This document shows positions 1-8,412 of a DNA stretch of 64,000 nt, in pieces. Position numbers and translations under genes: made by a program. Positions within the stretch are counted from its first letter, which is position 1, and each line of letters opens with the position of its first letter. Under the pieces are notes generated by a model that saw only the letters and a program-made list of their open reading frames with translations, had not been told where the DNA came from and searched no databases. Origin of the DNA: Thermohalobaculum sp039027855 (GTDB lineage Bacteria > Pseudomonadota > Alphaproteobacteria > Rhodobacterales > Rhodobacteraceae); assembly GCA_039027855.1 (NCBI GenBank), contig JBCCJI010000010.1, positions 62,001 to 126,000 of the forward strand. The letters are read 5' to 3'.

Positions 1-42
1 GGAACCGACGGCGACGCCGCCGCAGAGACGGAGCGCGCCTGA
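1..42 (+). CDS. C-terminal end of an upstream gene, probably TRAP transporter small permease (partial)
   Basis: An open frame runs from the window edge and ends at TGA 40-42, encoding only a short Ala/Glu-rich hydrophilic tail. Its stop overlaps the ATG of the TRAP large permease by one base (TGATG). This is the usual coupling of the small (DctQ) and large (DctM) permease genes. The identity is inferred from position alone. Confidence 0.5.
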   Translation, partial: GTDGDAAAETERA

Positions 43-1361
43 TGGATCCGCTCGTCCTCGGCGCGTTGGTCGCCCTTGTTACCATCGTGGTGCTGTTCTC
101 GGGCGTCTCGGTCGCCTCGGGCCTGCTGATCGTCGCGGCCGGGTTCCTGATCGTCTCCGACGGCATCGGCTCGCTGCAGCTTCTGCCCGAGGTGTTTTTC
201 GGCAAGCTCAACAACTTCGCGCTGCTCTCGATCCCGATGTTCATCATCATGGGCGCGGCCATCGCCTCGACCCGGGCGGGTGGTGACCTCTACGAGGCGC
301 TGGACCGTTGGCTGACCCGTGTGCCGGGCGGGCTCGTGATCTCGAACCTTGGGGCCTGCGCGCTGTTCGCCGCCATGTCGGGCTCCAGCCCCGCGACCTG
401 TGCTGCCATCGGCAAGATGGGCATCCCCGAGATGCGCAAACGCGGCTTTCCCGACGGTGTCGCCTCCGGCTCCATCGCGGCCGGCGGCACGCTCGGCATC
501 CTGATCCCGCCTTCGGTCACCATGATCGTCTACGGCATCGCGACCGAGACCTCGATAGGCCGGCTGTTCTTGGCGGGCGTCGTACCGGGTCTGCTGCTCG
601 TCGGGCTCTTCATGGTCTGGTCGGTCTATTCGACCTGGCGCCAGGGCGGCATGGACGTGCTGGCAGGCCGCAGCTTCACGCTGGCCGAGCGGCTGGAACT
701 GCTGCCGCGCGTGCTGCCCTTCATCGCCATCATCCTCGGCGTGCTCTACGCCATGTATGGCGGCGTCGCGACGCCCTCCGAGACGGCGGCCGTGGGCGCG
801 CTTCTCTGCATGTCCATCGCGGTCGTCATCTACAAGATGTACTCGCCCAGCACGATCTGGGTGGTGCTGCGGGATTCGACGCGTGAGAGCGTGATGATCC
901 TGTTCATCATCGGCGCCGCCGGTGTGTTCAGCTACATGCTCTCCAGCCTGTTCATCACCCAAGCCATCGCCGAGTGGATCGGCACCCTCGACGTCAATCG
1001 CTGGGTGCTGATGTTCGCGGTGAACGTGTTCCTGCTGATCGCGGGCTTCTTCCTGCCGCCGGTCGCCGTGATCCTGATGGCGGCGCCCATCCTGCTGCCC
1101 ATCGTCATCGCCGCGGGCTTCGACCCCTACTGGTTCGCCGTGGTCCTGACGATCAACATGGAGATCGGGCTGATCTCGCCGCCCGTGGGCCTCAACCTCT
1201 ATGTGATCAACGGCATCGCGCCGGACATCCCGCTGAAGACGATCCTGGCGGGCAGCCTGCCCTACGTCGCCTGCATGGTGATCGCGATCGTGCTGCTCTG
1301 CATGTTCCCGGGCCTCGCCACCGGCCTGCCCGACCTGATCATGGGACCTGCGATCAAGTAG
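42..1361 (+). CDS. dctM: TRAP transporter large permease subunit (DctM family)
   Basis: This 439-residue protein is the large membrane subunit of a TRAP transporter, which uses an ion gradient and a periplasmic binding protein to import organic acids. It is almost wholly hydrophobic, with about a dozen membrane segments, and has DctM-type features such as the MSGSSPATCAAIGKMGIPEM stretch near residues 107-126 and the IGLISPPVGLNLYVI stretch near residue 380. Malonyl-CoA decarboxylase and malonyl-CoA synthetase follow on the same strand, so malonate is the likely substrate, as in rhizobial MatPQM. Family assignment is firm; the substrate is inferred from neighbours. Confidence 0.93.
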   Translation: MDPLVLGALVALVTIVVLFSGVSVASGLLIVAAGFLIVSDGIGSLQLLPEVFFGKLNNFALLSIPMFIIMGAAIASTRAGGDLYEALDRWLTRVPGGLVISNLGACALFAAMSGSSPATCAAIGKMGIPEMRKRGFPDGVASGSIAAGGTLGILIPPSVTMIVYGIATETSIGRLFLAGVVPGLLLVGLFMVWSVYSTWRQGGMDVLAGRSFTLAERLELLPRVLPFIAIILGVLYAMYGGVATPSETAAVGALLCMSIAVVIYKMYSPSTIWVVLRDSTRESVMILFIIGAAGVFSYMLSSLFITQAIAEWIGTLDVNRWVLMFAVNVFLLIAGFFLPPVAVILMAAPILLPIVIAAGFDPYWFAVVLTINMEIGLISPPVGLNLYVINGIAPDIPLKTILAGSLPYVACMVIAIVLLCMFPGLATGLPDLIMGPAIK

Positions 1362-1473
1362 GGCAGGGGCGCCGGGCAGAATCGCCGTATCATCGCGCCT
1401 CAGCCGAGAAAGGCAGGCCGTGAGGGCGCTGACCCAGTCGGGCCCGGCGAGGTCAGCAACCCCGGGAGGTGGG

Positions 1474-2820
1474 ATGAGCGGGACATTGCTGGGCGACGTT
1501 CTCGCCCGGATCACCGAGACCGGCCGCGCCCTGATCGGCGGCGAGGAGACCCGTCCCCTGATCGACCGGGCCGAGGCGCTGCTGCGCGCCGATGGTGAGG
1601 CGACCGGCGTCGCTCGCGCCCGCGCCATCCTCGATGACTACGCCGCGCTTGACCGCGAGGGACGCGCCGCCTTTCTGACCGAGATGGCGGCCCGCCTCGG
1701 CACCGATACCGAGGCGCTCGACCGCGCCATCGACGCCTATCGTGCTGATCCCGGGCCCGAGACCGCGCGCCGCCTGCACGAGGTCTCCGAACCGCGCAGC
1801 CAGGAATTTCTGCGCCTGATGAACCGCGCCCCTGGCGGCACCGAGGCCCTGGTGCGCATGCGGGAGGACCTGCTGGCCGCGCTCCGCGCCGATCCGGCGC
1901 TCGGTGGGCTCGACCGCGATTTCCGACATCTCTTCTCAAGCTGGTTCAACCGCGGCTTCTTGGAGCTTCGCCGCGTGGACTGGCAGACCCCGGCTGCGAT
2001 CCTCGAAAAGGTAATCCAGTACGAGGCTGTGCACGCCATCCAGGGCTGGCGCGACCTTCGCCGCCGGGTCGCGGCCCCCGACCGGCAGCTCTACGCCTTC
2101 TTCCACCCCGCGCTGCCCAATGATCCGCTGATCTTCGTCGAAGTCGCGCTGACCGCCGCGATCCCGGGCGCCATCGGCCCGATCCTGGCCGAGGAACGCG
2201 AGACGCTGGATCCTGCCCGGGCGACGACGGCTGTGTTCTACTCGATCTCCAACTGCCAGGTCGGCCTGCGCGGGATCAGCTTCGGCTCGTTCCTCATCAA
2301 GCAGGTGGTCGAAGAACTGCGCCGCGACGTTCCCAAGCTGACGACCTTCGTGACCCTGTCCCCGGTACCGGGTTTCGCCGCCTGGCTGGCCGGTCGGGGC
2401 ATCGATGTCGACAGTCTGGGCCAAGCACGCCTCGCCGCCGCCGTAGACGGACCGGCGAGCGCTCCCGCCGACGGCGCCTCGGTCGAGGAAGACGTGGGCC
2501 GCGCCCGTTCCAAGGGTGCGCGCGACAGCGCTCTCACCGCGCTCGCCGCCCATTACCTGACCGCGGCCACGCGGCCCGACGGCGGGCCGATGAACCCGGT
2601 CGCGCGCTTTCACCTCGGTAACGGCGCGCGGCTCGAGCGGGTGCATGCCGATGCCGATGCCTCGCCCCGGGGGCAGGCGGAGAGCCACGGCGTGATGGTC
2701 AACTATCTCTACGCGCTCGACGATATCGAGCGAAATCACGAGGCCTATGCCGCGCGCTTCGAGATCGCGCAGTCGACCGCCGTCCGCCGCCTCGCCCGCG
2801 CCGCCTCGCTGCCGGGCTAA
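1474..2820 (+). CDS. matA: malonyl-CoA decarboxylase
   Basis: This protein (448 residues) decarboxylates malonyl-CoA to acetyl-CoA. An N-terminal helical domain is followed by a GNAT-fold catalytic domain. The segment TAVFYSISNCQVGLRGISFG carries the expected catalytic serine region, and NPVARFHLGNGARLERVHAD carries the conserved histidine region near the C terminus. The frame is open from a GTG at 1420, but the ATG at 1474 has a GGAGGT ribosome site just upstream and is preferred. It lies between the TRAP permease and malonyl-CoA synthetase, giving a complete uptake, activation and decarboxylation route for malonate. Confidence 0.93.
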   Translation: MSGTLLGDVLARITETGRALIGGEETRPLIDRAEALLRADGEATGVARARAILDDYAALDREGRAAFLTEMAARLGTDTEALDRAIDAYRADPGPETARRLHEVSEPRSQEFLRLMNRAPGGTEALVRMREDLLAALRADPALGGLDRDFRHLFSSWFNRGFLELRRVDWQTPAAILEKVIQYEAVHAIQGWRDLRRRVAAPDRQLYAFFHPALPNDPLIFVEVALTAAIPGAIGPILAEERETLDPARATTAVFYSISNCQVGLRGISFGSFLIKQVVEELRRDVPKLTTFVTLSPVPGFAAWLAGRGIDVDSLGQARLAAAVDGPASAPADGASVEEDVGRARSKGARDSALTALAAHYLTAATRPDGGPMNPVARFHLGNGARLERVHADADASPRGQAESHGVMVNYLYALDDIERNHEAYAARFEIAQSTAVRRLARAASLPG

Positions 2821-2951
2821 CCGCGCGCTGCATCTGGACGCAGGCTCGGCAAGGGCGGTATCTGGCGCCAAGCCAACGGCGCCTCATCGGCGCCCGACAA
2901 CAAGAAAACCCGGCCGCCACAGAACGAGCGGGAAGGGGGAGGGACAGTGCG

Positions 2952-4481
2952 ATGACCAACCATCTGGCCGAGGCGCTCGGCCTGACGCGGACCGACCGCG
3001 CCGAGCGCATCTTCGCCGAAATCGCCGATGGGCGGCGCTACACCTATGGTGAGGTCGACGCCGTCTCCAACCGCTTTGCCGCCGCCCTCCTTGCCATGGG
3101 TGTGGCGCCCGGAGACCGTGTCGCGGTGCAGGTCGACAAATCGATCGAAGCGCTGATGCTCTATCTCGGCGCGGTGCGCGCCGGGGCGGTATTCCTGCCG
3201 TTAAACACCGCCTATACGCCGAACGAGGTCGCCTTCTTCATCGAGGATGCGGAACCGGCCCTCGTCGTCTGCCGCCCCGCCGCAGCCGAGGCGCTGGCCC
3301 CCGTCGCCACCCGCGCCGGCGCCCGGCTGGAGACCATGGGTGTCTGGGCGGCCGATGGCGCCGACCATGGCACGCTGTTCAGGCATATCCCGGACGAGGC
3401 CGGTCCCGTCATGGTGGCGCGGGGCCCGGACGACCTGGCCGCGATCCTCTACACCTCCGGCACGACGGGGCGCTCCAAGGGCGCGATGCTCTCACACGAC
3501 AACCTTGCTTCGAACGCGCTGACGCTGGTGGATTATTGGCGCTTTACCGCCGCTGATCGCCTGATCCATGCCTTGCCGATCTACCATACGCACGGTCTCT
3601 TCGTGGCGTCCAACGTCACGCTCGTGGCCGGTGGATCGCTCATCTGGATGGCGAAGTTCGATCTCGACGCGGTGATCGAGGCGCTGCCCGGGGCAACGGC
3701 GATGATGGGCGTGCCGACCTTCTACACCCGCCTCCTCACCGACCCAAGGTTGACGCCCGAGCGCTGCGAGACCATGCGCCTCTTCGTGGCGGGCTCAGCA
3801 CCGCTCCTGGCCGAGACGCATCGCCAGTTCGAGGCGGCGACCGGCCACGCCATCCTCGAGCGCTATGGCATGACCGAGGCGTCGATGATCACCTCGAACC
3901 CTTACGACGGCGCCCGGCGCGCGGGCACCGTCGGCCATCCTCTGCCGGGGGTGGCACTGCGGGTGCGCGATACCGAGAACGGCGCGCCGATGGGTGCGGG
4001 CGAGATCGGCATGCTGGAGGTGCGCGGCCCGAACGTCTTCAAGGGGTATTGGAAGCTGCCCGAGAAGACCGCCGAGGAACTGTCGCCCGAAGGCTGGTTC
4101 GTGACCGGCGATCTCGCGACCATCGGGGCGGACGGCTATGTCCAGATCGTCGGGCGCGGCAAGGACCTGATCATCTCGGGCGGGTTCAACGTCTATCCCA
4201 AGGAGGTGGAAGGCGAGATCGACCGCCTCGACAGCGTGGTCGAGAGCGCCGTGATCGGCGTGCCCCACCCCGATTTCGGCGAGGGCGTCGTGGCCGTCGT
4301 CGTGCCAGAGGCCGGGGCGCCACGCGACCCAGAGGCCATAACCGCTGCGCTGGCCGAGCGCATCGCCAAGTTCAAACAGCCAAAGCGCGTAATCTTCGTC
4401 GACGCGCTCCCCCGCAACACCATGGGCAAGGTGCAGAAAAAGGCGCTCCGCGAAGAGCACGCCGCCCTGTTCGGCGCCTGA
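2952..4481 (+). CDS. matB: malonyl-CoA synthetase (AMP-forming acyl-CoA ligase)
   Basis: This 509-residue adenylate-forming ligase should convert malonate, ATP and CoA to malonyl-CoA. Visible motifs are the phosphate loop LYTSGTTGRSKGAM (about residues 167-180), YGMTEASM, the hinge GWFVTGDLATIGADGYVQIVGRGKD, and the C-terminal catalytic lysine in NTMGKVQKK. An AG-rich site (ggaaggggga) precedes the ATG. The neighbouring decarboxylase and TRAP genes favour malonate over other acids. It is the last gene of the rightward mat operon and converges on a lipoprotein gene. Confidence 0.92.
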   Translation: MTNHLAEALGLTRTDRAERIFAEIADGRRYTYGEVDAVSNRFAAALLAMGVAPGDRVAVQVDKSIEALMLYLGAVRAGAVFLPLNTAYTPNEVAFFIEDAEPALVVCRPAAAEALAPVATRAGARLETMGVWAADGADHGTLFRHIPDEAGPVMVARGPDDLAAILYTSGTTGRSKGAMLSHDNLASNALTLVDYWRFTAADRLIHALPIYHTHGLFVASNVTLVAGGSLIWMAKFDLDAVIEALPGATAMMGVPTFYTRLLTDPRLTPERCETMRLFVAGSAPLLAETHRQFEAATGHAILERYGMTEASMITSNPYDGARRAGTVGHPLPGVALRVRDTENGAPMGAGEIGMLEVRGPNVFKGYWKLPEKTAEELSPEGWFVTGDLATIGADGYVQIVGRGKDLIISGGFNVYPKEVEGEIDRLDSVVESAVIGVPHPDFGEGVVAVVVPEAGAPRDPEAITAALAERIAKFKQPKRVIFVDALPRNTMGKVQKKALREEHAALFGA

Positions 4482-4537
4482 ACGCGCCGGACGCGTCCAC
4501 GGCCCCAGCCCTGCCTAGAAAGAACCCCCAAGGCTGC

Positions 4538-4616
4538 GCGGGTCTCGGGTCGGGTCAAGGATTGCGCCAGCGACCGGGGGAGCCGGCCTGTCCTTGGACC
4601 GCCGCCCGAGACCCGC
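4538..4616. repeat. Large imperfect hairpin with 12-bp perfect arms in a convergent intergenic region
   Basis: GCGGGTCTCGGG at 4538-4549 is exactly complementary to CCCGAGACCCGC at 4605-4616. Further in, ggtcaagga pairs with tccttggacc with one bulge. The element sits between the 3' ends of matB and the leftward hydrolase, so it may act as a bidirectional transcription barrier or be a small palindromic repeat. There is no T-run. Confidence 0.55.
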
Positions 4617-4733
4617 AACCCGCTCGATCAGAGGCCCTCGCGGCGTCGCCCCAACCCGCCCAACCACGCTGGCATGGGTCCGCCCGTCGGGCGATCCGAC
4701 CACCGCCTTCCAAAGGGCACCCCCGCAACCCTC

Positions 4734-4754
4734 ATCGCGGCGACCAGCCGCGAT
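4734..4754. repeat. 21-bp palindrome ATCGCGGC-N5-GCCGCGAT, copy 1
   Basis: The 8-bp arms are perfect. The hairpin lies 19 bp past the stop of the leftward hydrolase gene. Nearly the same sequence occurs at 56050-56070, again about 20 bp past the stop of a leftward gene, which suggests a repeated 3'-end hairpin. Confidence 0.6.
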
Positions 4755-4772
4755 TCCGCTAACCTCGACGCT

Positions 4773-5828
4773 CTAGGGAAGCCATTCGGCGAGATAGGCG
4801 TCGAGCACAGAAAAGGCTTCCTCGCGCGCCGCGTCGTCACCGCCAAAGCTGACACCGCGCACGCCGCAGCGCTCGAGGAAGGCCCGCCGCCCGGCGACCC
4901 CGTCAAAGGCAAAGCCACGATCCAGTGTCACCGTCCGCCCGGTCTCGTCGACCGTCAGCGTGCAGGCGGGCGAGGTGTCGCGCACCGTGATCGCCCGGCC
5001 GATCGAGATCGTCGAGGACCGGCCGCTGTCAAAACCGTGCGGCGCGTTCTCGTAGACCCGCCAATCGACCGGCTGCCCGCGCGCCAGCCAGTCCTCGCCG
5101 GCCGCGATACAGGGGCCCGGCGGTGTCCAGTCGTCCTGCCCGCCCAGCAATTTGAGCAGCGGGCTCGACAGGGCATCCTCGCCCAGATCGAAGCCGCAAA
5201 AGGGATAGAAGCCCACGGCGAAGGCCAGTGGGACCTCACCGGGATCGGCGAAATTCCAAAGCCGGCCGACCGCGCCCAGCGTCACGGTGGTCGCGCCTTT
5301 CGACCAGCCGATGGCCCCGATCCGATCCGCCGGCAGCGCAAGCTTCGCCATCAGCGCGTCGCGCGCGATCCGGATATCCGACAGCATCGTCTGCTCGGGC
5401 ACCCGCAGCTGATCCGCCGCGACCGAGCCCACGTCGCGCCCTTCGAAATGGTCGAGGATGAGCGCTGCGATCCCCGTCTCGATCAGCCGCTCGGCCATCC
5501 GGTACTGCCGACTGCCGACACCGCCCGCCCCATGGCTCAGGATCGCGGCACCCCTGAGGCGCCCGTCGGCCGGCAGCGCCAACACGCCCGTGATCGTACT
5601 TGATCCCGCTGGAGCAGACCGCATCTCGGCAAAGTCGTAAGGATCGCTGACCGAGAGTGTCAGCGTCTCACCGGGCGGCGGGCCCGATGCGCAGGCGCTG
5701 AGCACCATCCCCGCCGCCAGTACCGAGGCAAACGTCGCAGACTGAAACCCGTAAGGCCGGCGCGACGGAATGACAGGGAGACGCCGTGGCGTCCTAGACG
5801 TGACCCTGGACGACAGAACCCTGAACAC
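4773..5828 (-). CDS. dienelactone hydrolase-family lipoprotein (alpha/beta hydrolase)
   Basis: This is an exported alpha/beta hydrolase. A hydrophobic stretch followed by LSAC is a lipobox, so mature protein is probably membrane-anchored by a lipidated cysteine. The catalytic triad is visible: nucleophile elbow GWSKG, an aspartate in GGQDDW, and histidine in APHGFD. The start is uncertain. I use GTG 5828, while ATG 5879 has a better ribosome site (gagggg) but would overlap the start of the divergent neighbour. The substrate is unknown. Confidence 0.8.
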   Translation of the reverse strand: MFRVLSSRVTSRTPRRLPVIPSRRPYGFQSATFASVLAAGMVLSACASGPPPGETLTLSVSDPYDFAEMRSAPAGSSTITGVLALPADGRLRGAAILSHGAGGVGSRQYRMAERLIETGIAALILDHFEGRDVGSVAADQLRVPEQTMLSDIRIARDALMAKLALPADRIGAIGWSKGATTVTLGAVGRLWNFADPGEVPLAFAVGFYPFCGFDLGEDALSSPLLKLLGGQDDWTPPGPCIAAGEDWLARGQPVDWRVYENAPHGFDSGRSSTISIGRAITVRDTSPACTLTVDETGRTVTLDRGFAFDGVAGRRAFLERCGVRGVSFGGDDAAREEAFSVLDAYLAEWLP

Positions 5829-5870
5829 GGCCAAGACGACCCGATATCGACCCTCACGGAGCTTTCGAAG

Positions 5871-6830
5871 ATGCCGCATTGCCCGTTTCCCCTCGTCAAA
5901 GGCCTCGCCGCCGCGATCGTCGCCCTGCTGACCGGCACCGCATCCGCGCCGGCGGTCGAGAGCGGGATCCTCACCCTGTCCCATGACGGGCAAGAGCGGA
6001 GCGCGCTCGTGGATATGGCGCGCGATACCGAAAATGCACCGGTGCTGATTGCGCTCCATGGCGGTCTCGCCGGGCCCTATACCGTGCGGCGCAAGGCCCG
6101 GGTCAGCCTGGCGCGCGAGGGCTGGGTGGTGGTCTGGCCCTTCGCCATCAACGACTGGAATGACGGGCGCACCGACTGGCGCGGGCGGCCGCATGACGAT
6201 GCCGACGATATCGGCTTTTTGCGCCGGCTGGTCGACCGGCTGGTCGCGGCCGGGGTGGCCGACCGTGACCGGGTCTTCGTGGCCGGCCCTTCCATCGGGG
6301 GCATCATGGCACTCCGCCTGATGTGCGACGCACCCGACATGGTGGCGGGCGTCGCCGTCGCCATCGCCGCCTTTGCCGAGGACTACGAGTGCCGCGATGG
6401 CCCGGCCAAGCCCGTGCTCTTCATCCACGGCACCGATGACGGACTGGTACCGCCCGATGGCGGGCGCATCGGCGGGTGGAGCCCGCTTGTCGCCGAACGC
6501 GGCAACGTGATGCCGGTCGATCGAACGATGGAGATCATCGCCCGGCGGAACGGCTGCGCGGGGTTTGAGGCCTATGATCTGCCCGACCGGGCGCCCAATG
6601 ACGGCTCGACCGTCGAGCTGCGCGAATACCGCGACTGCACCCAACCGCTGGTGCATTTCGTCGTGGAGGGCGGCGGGCATACCTGGCCCGGTGCCTCGCC
6701 ATCGGGCCTCGGCGCGCGCATCGTGGGCGCGACCAACCAGGATTTCTCGGCCACCGAGGCGGTGCAGGACTTCTTCCGTGCCCTCGCCGGTGAGGGTGGC
6801 GCCGCTCTGCCGCCATTACGCCCGCGCTGA
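5871..6830 (+). CDS. secreted polyhydroxybutyrate depolymerase/feruloyl esterase-like hydrolase (LpqC family)
   Basis: This 319-residue protein has an N-terminal signal peptide (hydrophobic stretch about residues 8-25, then AVESG). The alpha/beta hydrolase core shows an oxyanion segment IALHGGLAGPY, nucleophile elbow GPSIGG, aspartate in HGTDDGLVPP and histidine in EGGGHTWPG. This pattern is typical of LpqC-type esterases annotated as PHB depolymerases. The start lies on a strand divergent from another exported hydrolase, and the two starts may overlap. The exact ester substrate is not evident. Confidence 0.85.
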   Translation: MPHCPFPLVKGLAAAIVALLTGTASAPAVESGILTLSHDGQERSALVDMARDTENAPVLIALHGGLAGPYTVRRKARVSLAREGWVVVWPFAINDWNDGRTDWRGRPHDDADDIGFLRRLVDRLVAAGVADRDRVFVAGPSIGGIMALRLMCDAPDMVAGVAVAIAAFAEDYECRDGPAKPVLFIHGTDDGLVPPDGGRIGGWSPLVAERGNVMPVDRTMEIIARRNGCAGFEAYDLPDRAPNDGSTVELREYRDCTQPLVHFVVEGGGHTWPGASPSGLGARIVGATNQDFSATEAVQDFFRALAGEGGAALPPLRPR

Positions 6831-6840
6831 GAGACCACGC

Positions 6841-6857
6841 GGCCGGACAAGCCGGCC
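6841..6857 (+). terminator. Short GC hairpin after the esterase gene
   Basis: GGCCGG and CCGGCC arms are separated by 5 bases, 10 bases past the stop. No T-run follows, so intrinsic termination is only possible. Confidence 0.25.
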
Positions 6858-6956
6858 ATACACCAGCGTCGTCTTGTGCGGGCAAGGCGACGCGCCCATC
6901 CTCAACGCGAACTGCAACGAGCGCGCAGCGAGACGCGCTTTCGGGAGGGCTCTGCG

Positions 6957-8321
6957 ATGTCCCACGTGTTTCCGCGCCATACCAAGGCCGCGCTGCCCAC
7001 CGTCAGCCATGGCGAGGGCGCCTATCTTTTCGACACCGAGGGCAAGCGCTATCTGGACGCCTGCGGCGGGGCCGCGGTCTCGTGCCTCGGCCATGCCGCG
7101 CGCCCGGTGATCGAGGCCGCCAAGGCGCAGCTTGACCGGATCGCCTATGCCCACACCTCGTTTTTCACCTCCGAGCCGGCCGAGGCGCTGGCTGATTTCC
7201 TGACCACCCGCGCGCCTAAGGGGATCGAGCGGGTCTATTTCACCTCCGGCGGGTCCGAGGCGACCGAGAGCGCGATCAAGCTGGCCCGCCAGTACTGGCT
7301 CGAGAAGGGCGAGGGGCAGCGCCGCCACGTCATCGCCCGCTGGCAGAGCTATCACGGCAATACGCTGGGTGCGCTCGCGGCCTCGGGCAACCGCTGGCGG
7401 CGCGGCCAGTTCGAGCCGATGCTGACCGGCGCCATGCACCATATCGACCCCTGCCATCATTGGCGCTGGGGCGCGGAGGGTGAGAGCGCCGAGGACTATG
7501 CTATTCGCACGGCCGAGACGCTGGACGCCAAGATCCACGAACTGGGGCCCGACACCGTTGCTGCCTTCATCGCCGAGCCGGTGGTGGGCGCGACCATGGG
7601 CGCCGTGCCAGCCGCGCCCGGCTATTGGACGCGCATCCGCGAGGTCTGCGACCGCCACGGCGTGCTGCTGATCACCGACGAGGTGATGTGCGGCATGGGC
7701 CGTACCGGGCAGCTTTTCGCCTCGGCCAGCGTCTCGGGCGACGAGGCGGCAGGCGAGGGCGTGCGCCCCGACATCATCTGCATCGCCAAGGGGCTCGGCG
7801 CCGGTATCCAACCCATCGGCGCGATGCTCTGCTCGGGCGAGATCTACCGCACGGTCGAGGCGGGCTCGGGCTTCTTCCAGCACGGTCATACCTATATCGG
7901 CCACCCCACCGCCTGTGCCGCGGGCCTCGCCGTGATGCGCGAGATCGAGGATCGCGACCTGCTCGCCAATGTCCGGGCCAAGGGCGCCGCGCTGCACTCG
8001 GCGCTGGAGGCCACATTCGGCCAGCACCCGCATGTGGGCGATATCCGCGGGCGGGGCTTGTTCCGCGGCATCGAATTGGTTGCCGACCGGGCGACCAAGC
8101 AGACCTTCGATCCAGCGCTTGGTGTGGCCACGAAACTGAAGAAGGCCGCGTTCGAGGCCGGGCTGATGGTTTATCCCATGGCCGGCACGGTCGACGGGCG
8201 AAACGGCGACCACGTGCTGATCGCCCCGCCCTTTATCCTCACGGACGGTCAGATCGAGGAGATCGTGACGCCGCTCAGGACCGCGCTCGACCGCGTGCTC
8301 GACCAGGCGCTCGCCGCCTGA
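6957..8321 (+). CDS. class III PLP-dependent aminotransferase
   Basis: This 454-residue fold-type I aminotransferase probably transfers an amino group from an omega-amino compound or amine to an oxo acid. Class III motifs are visible: YFTSGGSEATESAIKLARQY, the aspartate segment LLITDEVMCGMGRTG, and the Schiff-base lysine in IICIAKGLGAGIQP (near residue 280). The frame opens earlier, but the ATG at 6957 has a GGGAGGG site and begins a typical N terminus (MSHVFPRH). Neighbours do not define a pathway, so the substrate is open. Confidence 0.9.
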   Translation: MSHVFPRHTKAALPTVSHGEGAYLFDTEGKRYLDACGGAAVSCLGHAARPVIEAAKAQLDRIAYAHTSFFTSEPAEALADFLTTRAPKGIERVYFTSGGSEATESAIKLARQYWLEKGEGQRRHVIARWQSYHGNTLGALAASGNRWRRGQFEPMLTGAMHHIDPCHHWRWGAEGESAEDYAIRTAETLDAKIHELGPDTVAAFIAEPVVGATMGAVPAAPGYWTRIREVCDRHGVLLITDEVMCGMGRTGQLFASASVSGDEAAGEGVRPDIICIAKGLGAGIQPIGAMLCSGEIYRTVEAGSGFFQHGHTYIGHPTACAAGLAVMREIEDRDLLANVRAKGAALHSALEATFGQHPHVGDIRGRGLFRGIELVADRATKQTFDPALGVATKLKKAAFEAGLMVYPMAGTVDGRNGDHVLIAPPFILTDGQIEEIVTPLRTALDRVLDQALAA

Positions 8322-8412
8322 CAGCCACTCACGCGGGGCGGAGCAGGCGTGATTGGCCGGGTGGGTGCGACCGGGCGACATCTCTCCCGTGTCCTAGGGA
8401 GAGAGAGCCGCC

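Noticed and set aside
5880..6680. Upstream extension of the leftward lipoprotein frame to 635 residues
   Set aside because: The extension lies wholly antisense to the esterase gene and precedes a clear lipobox leader, so it is a shadow frame.
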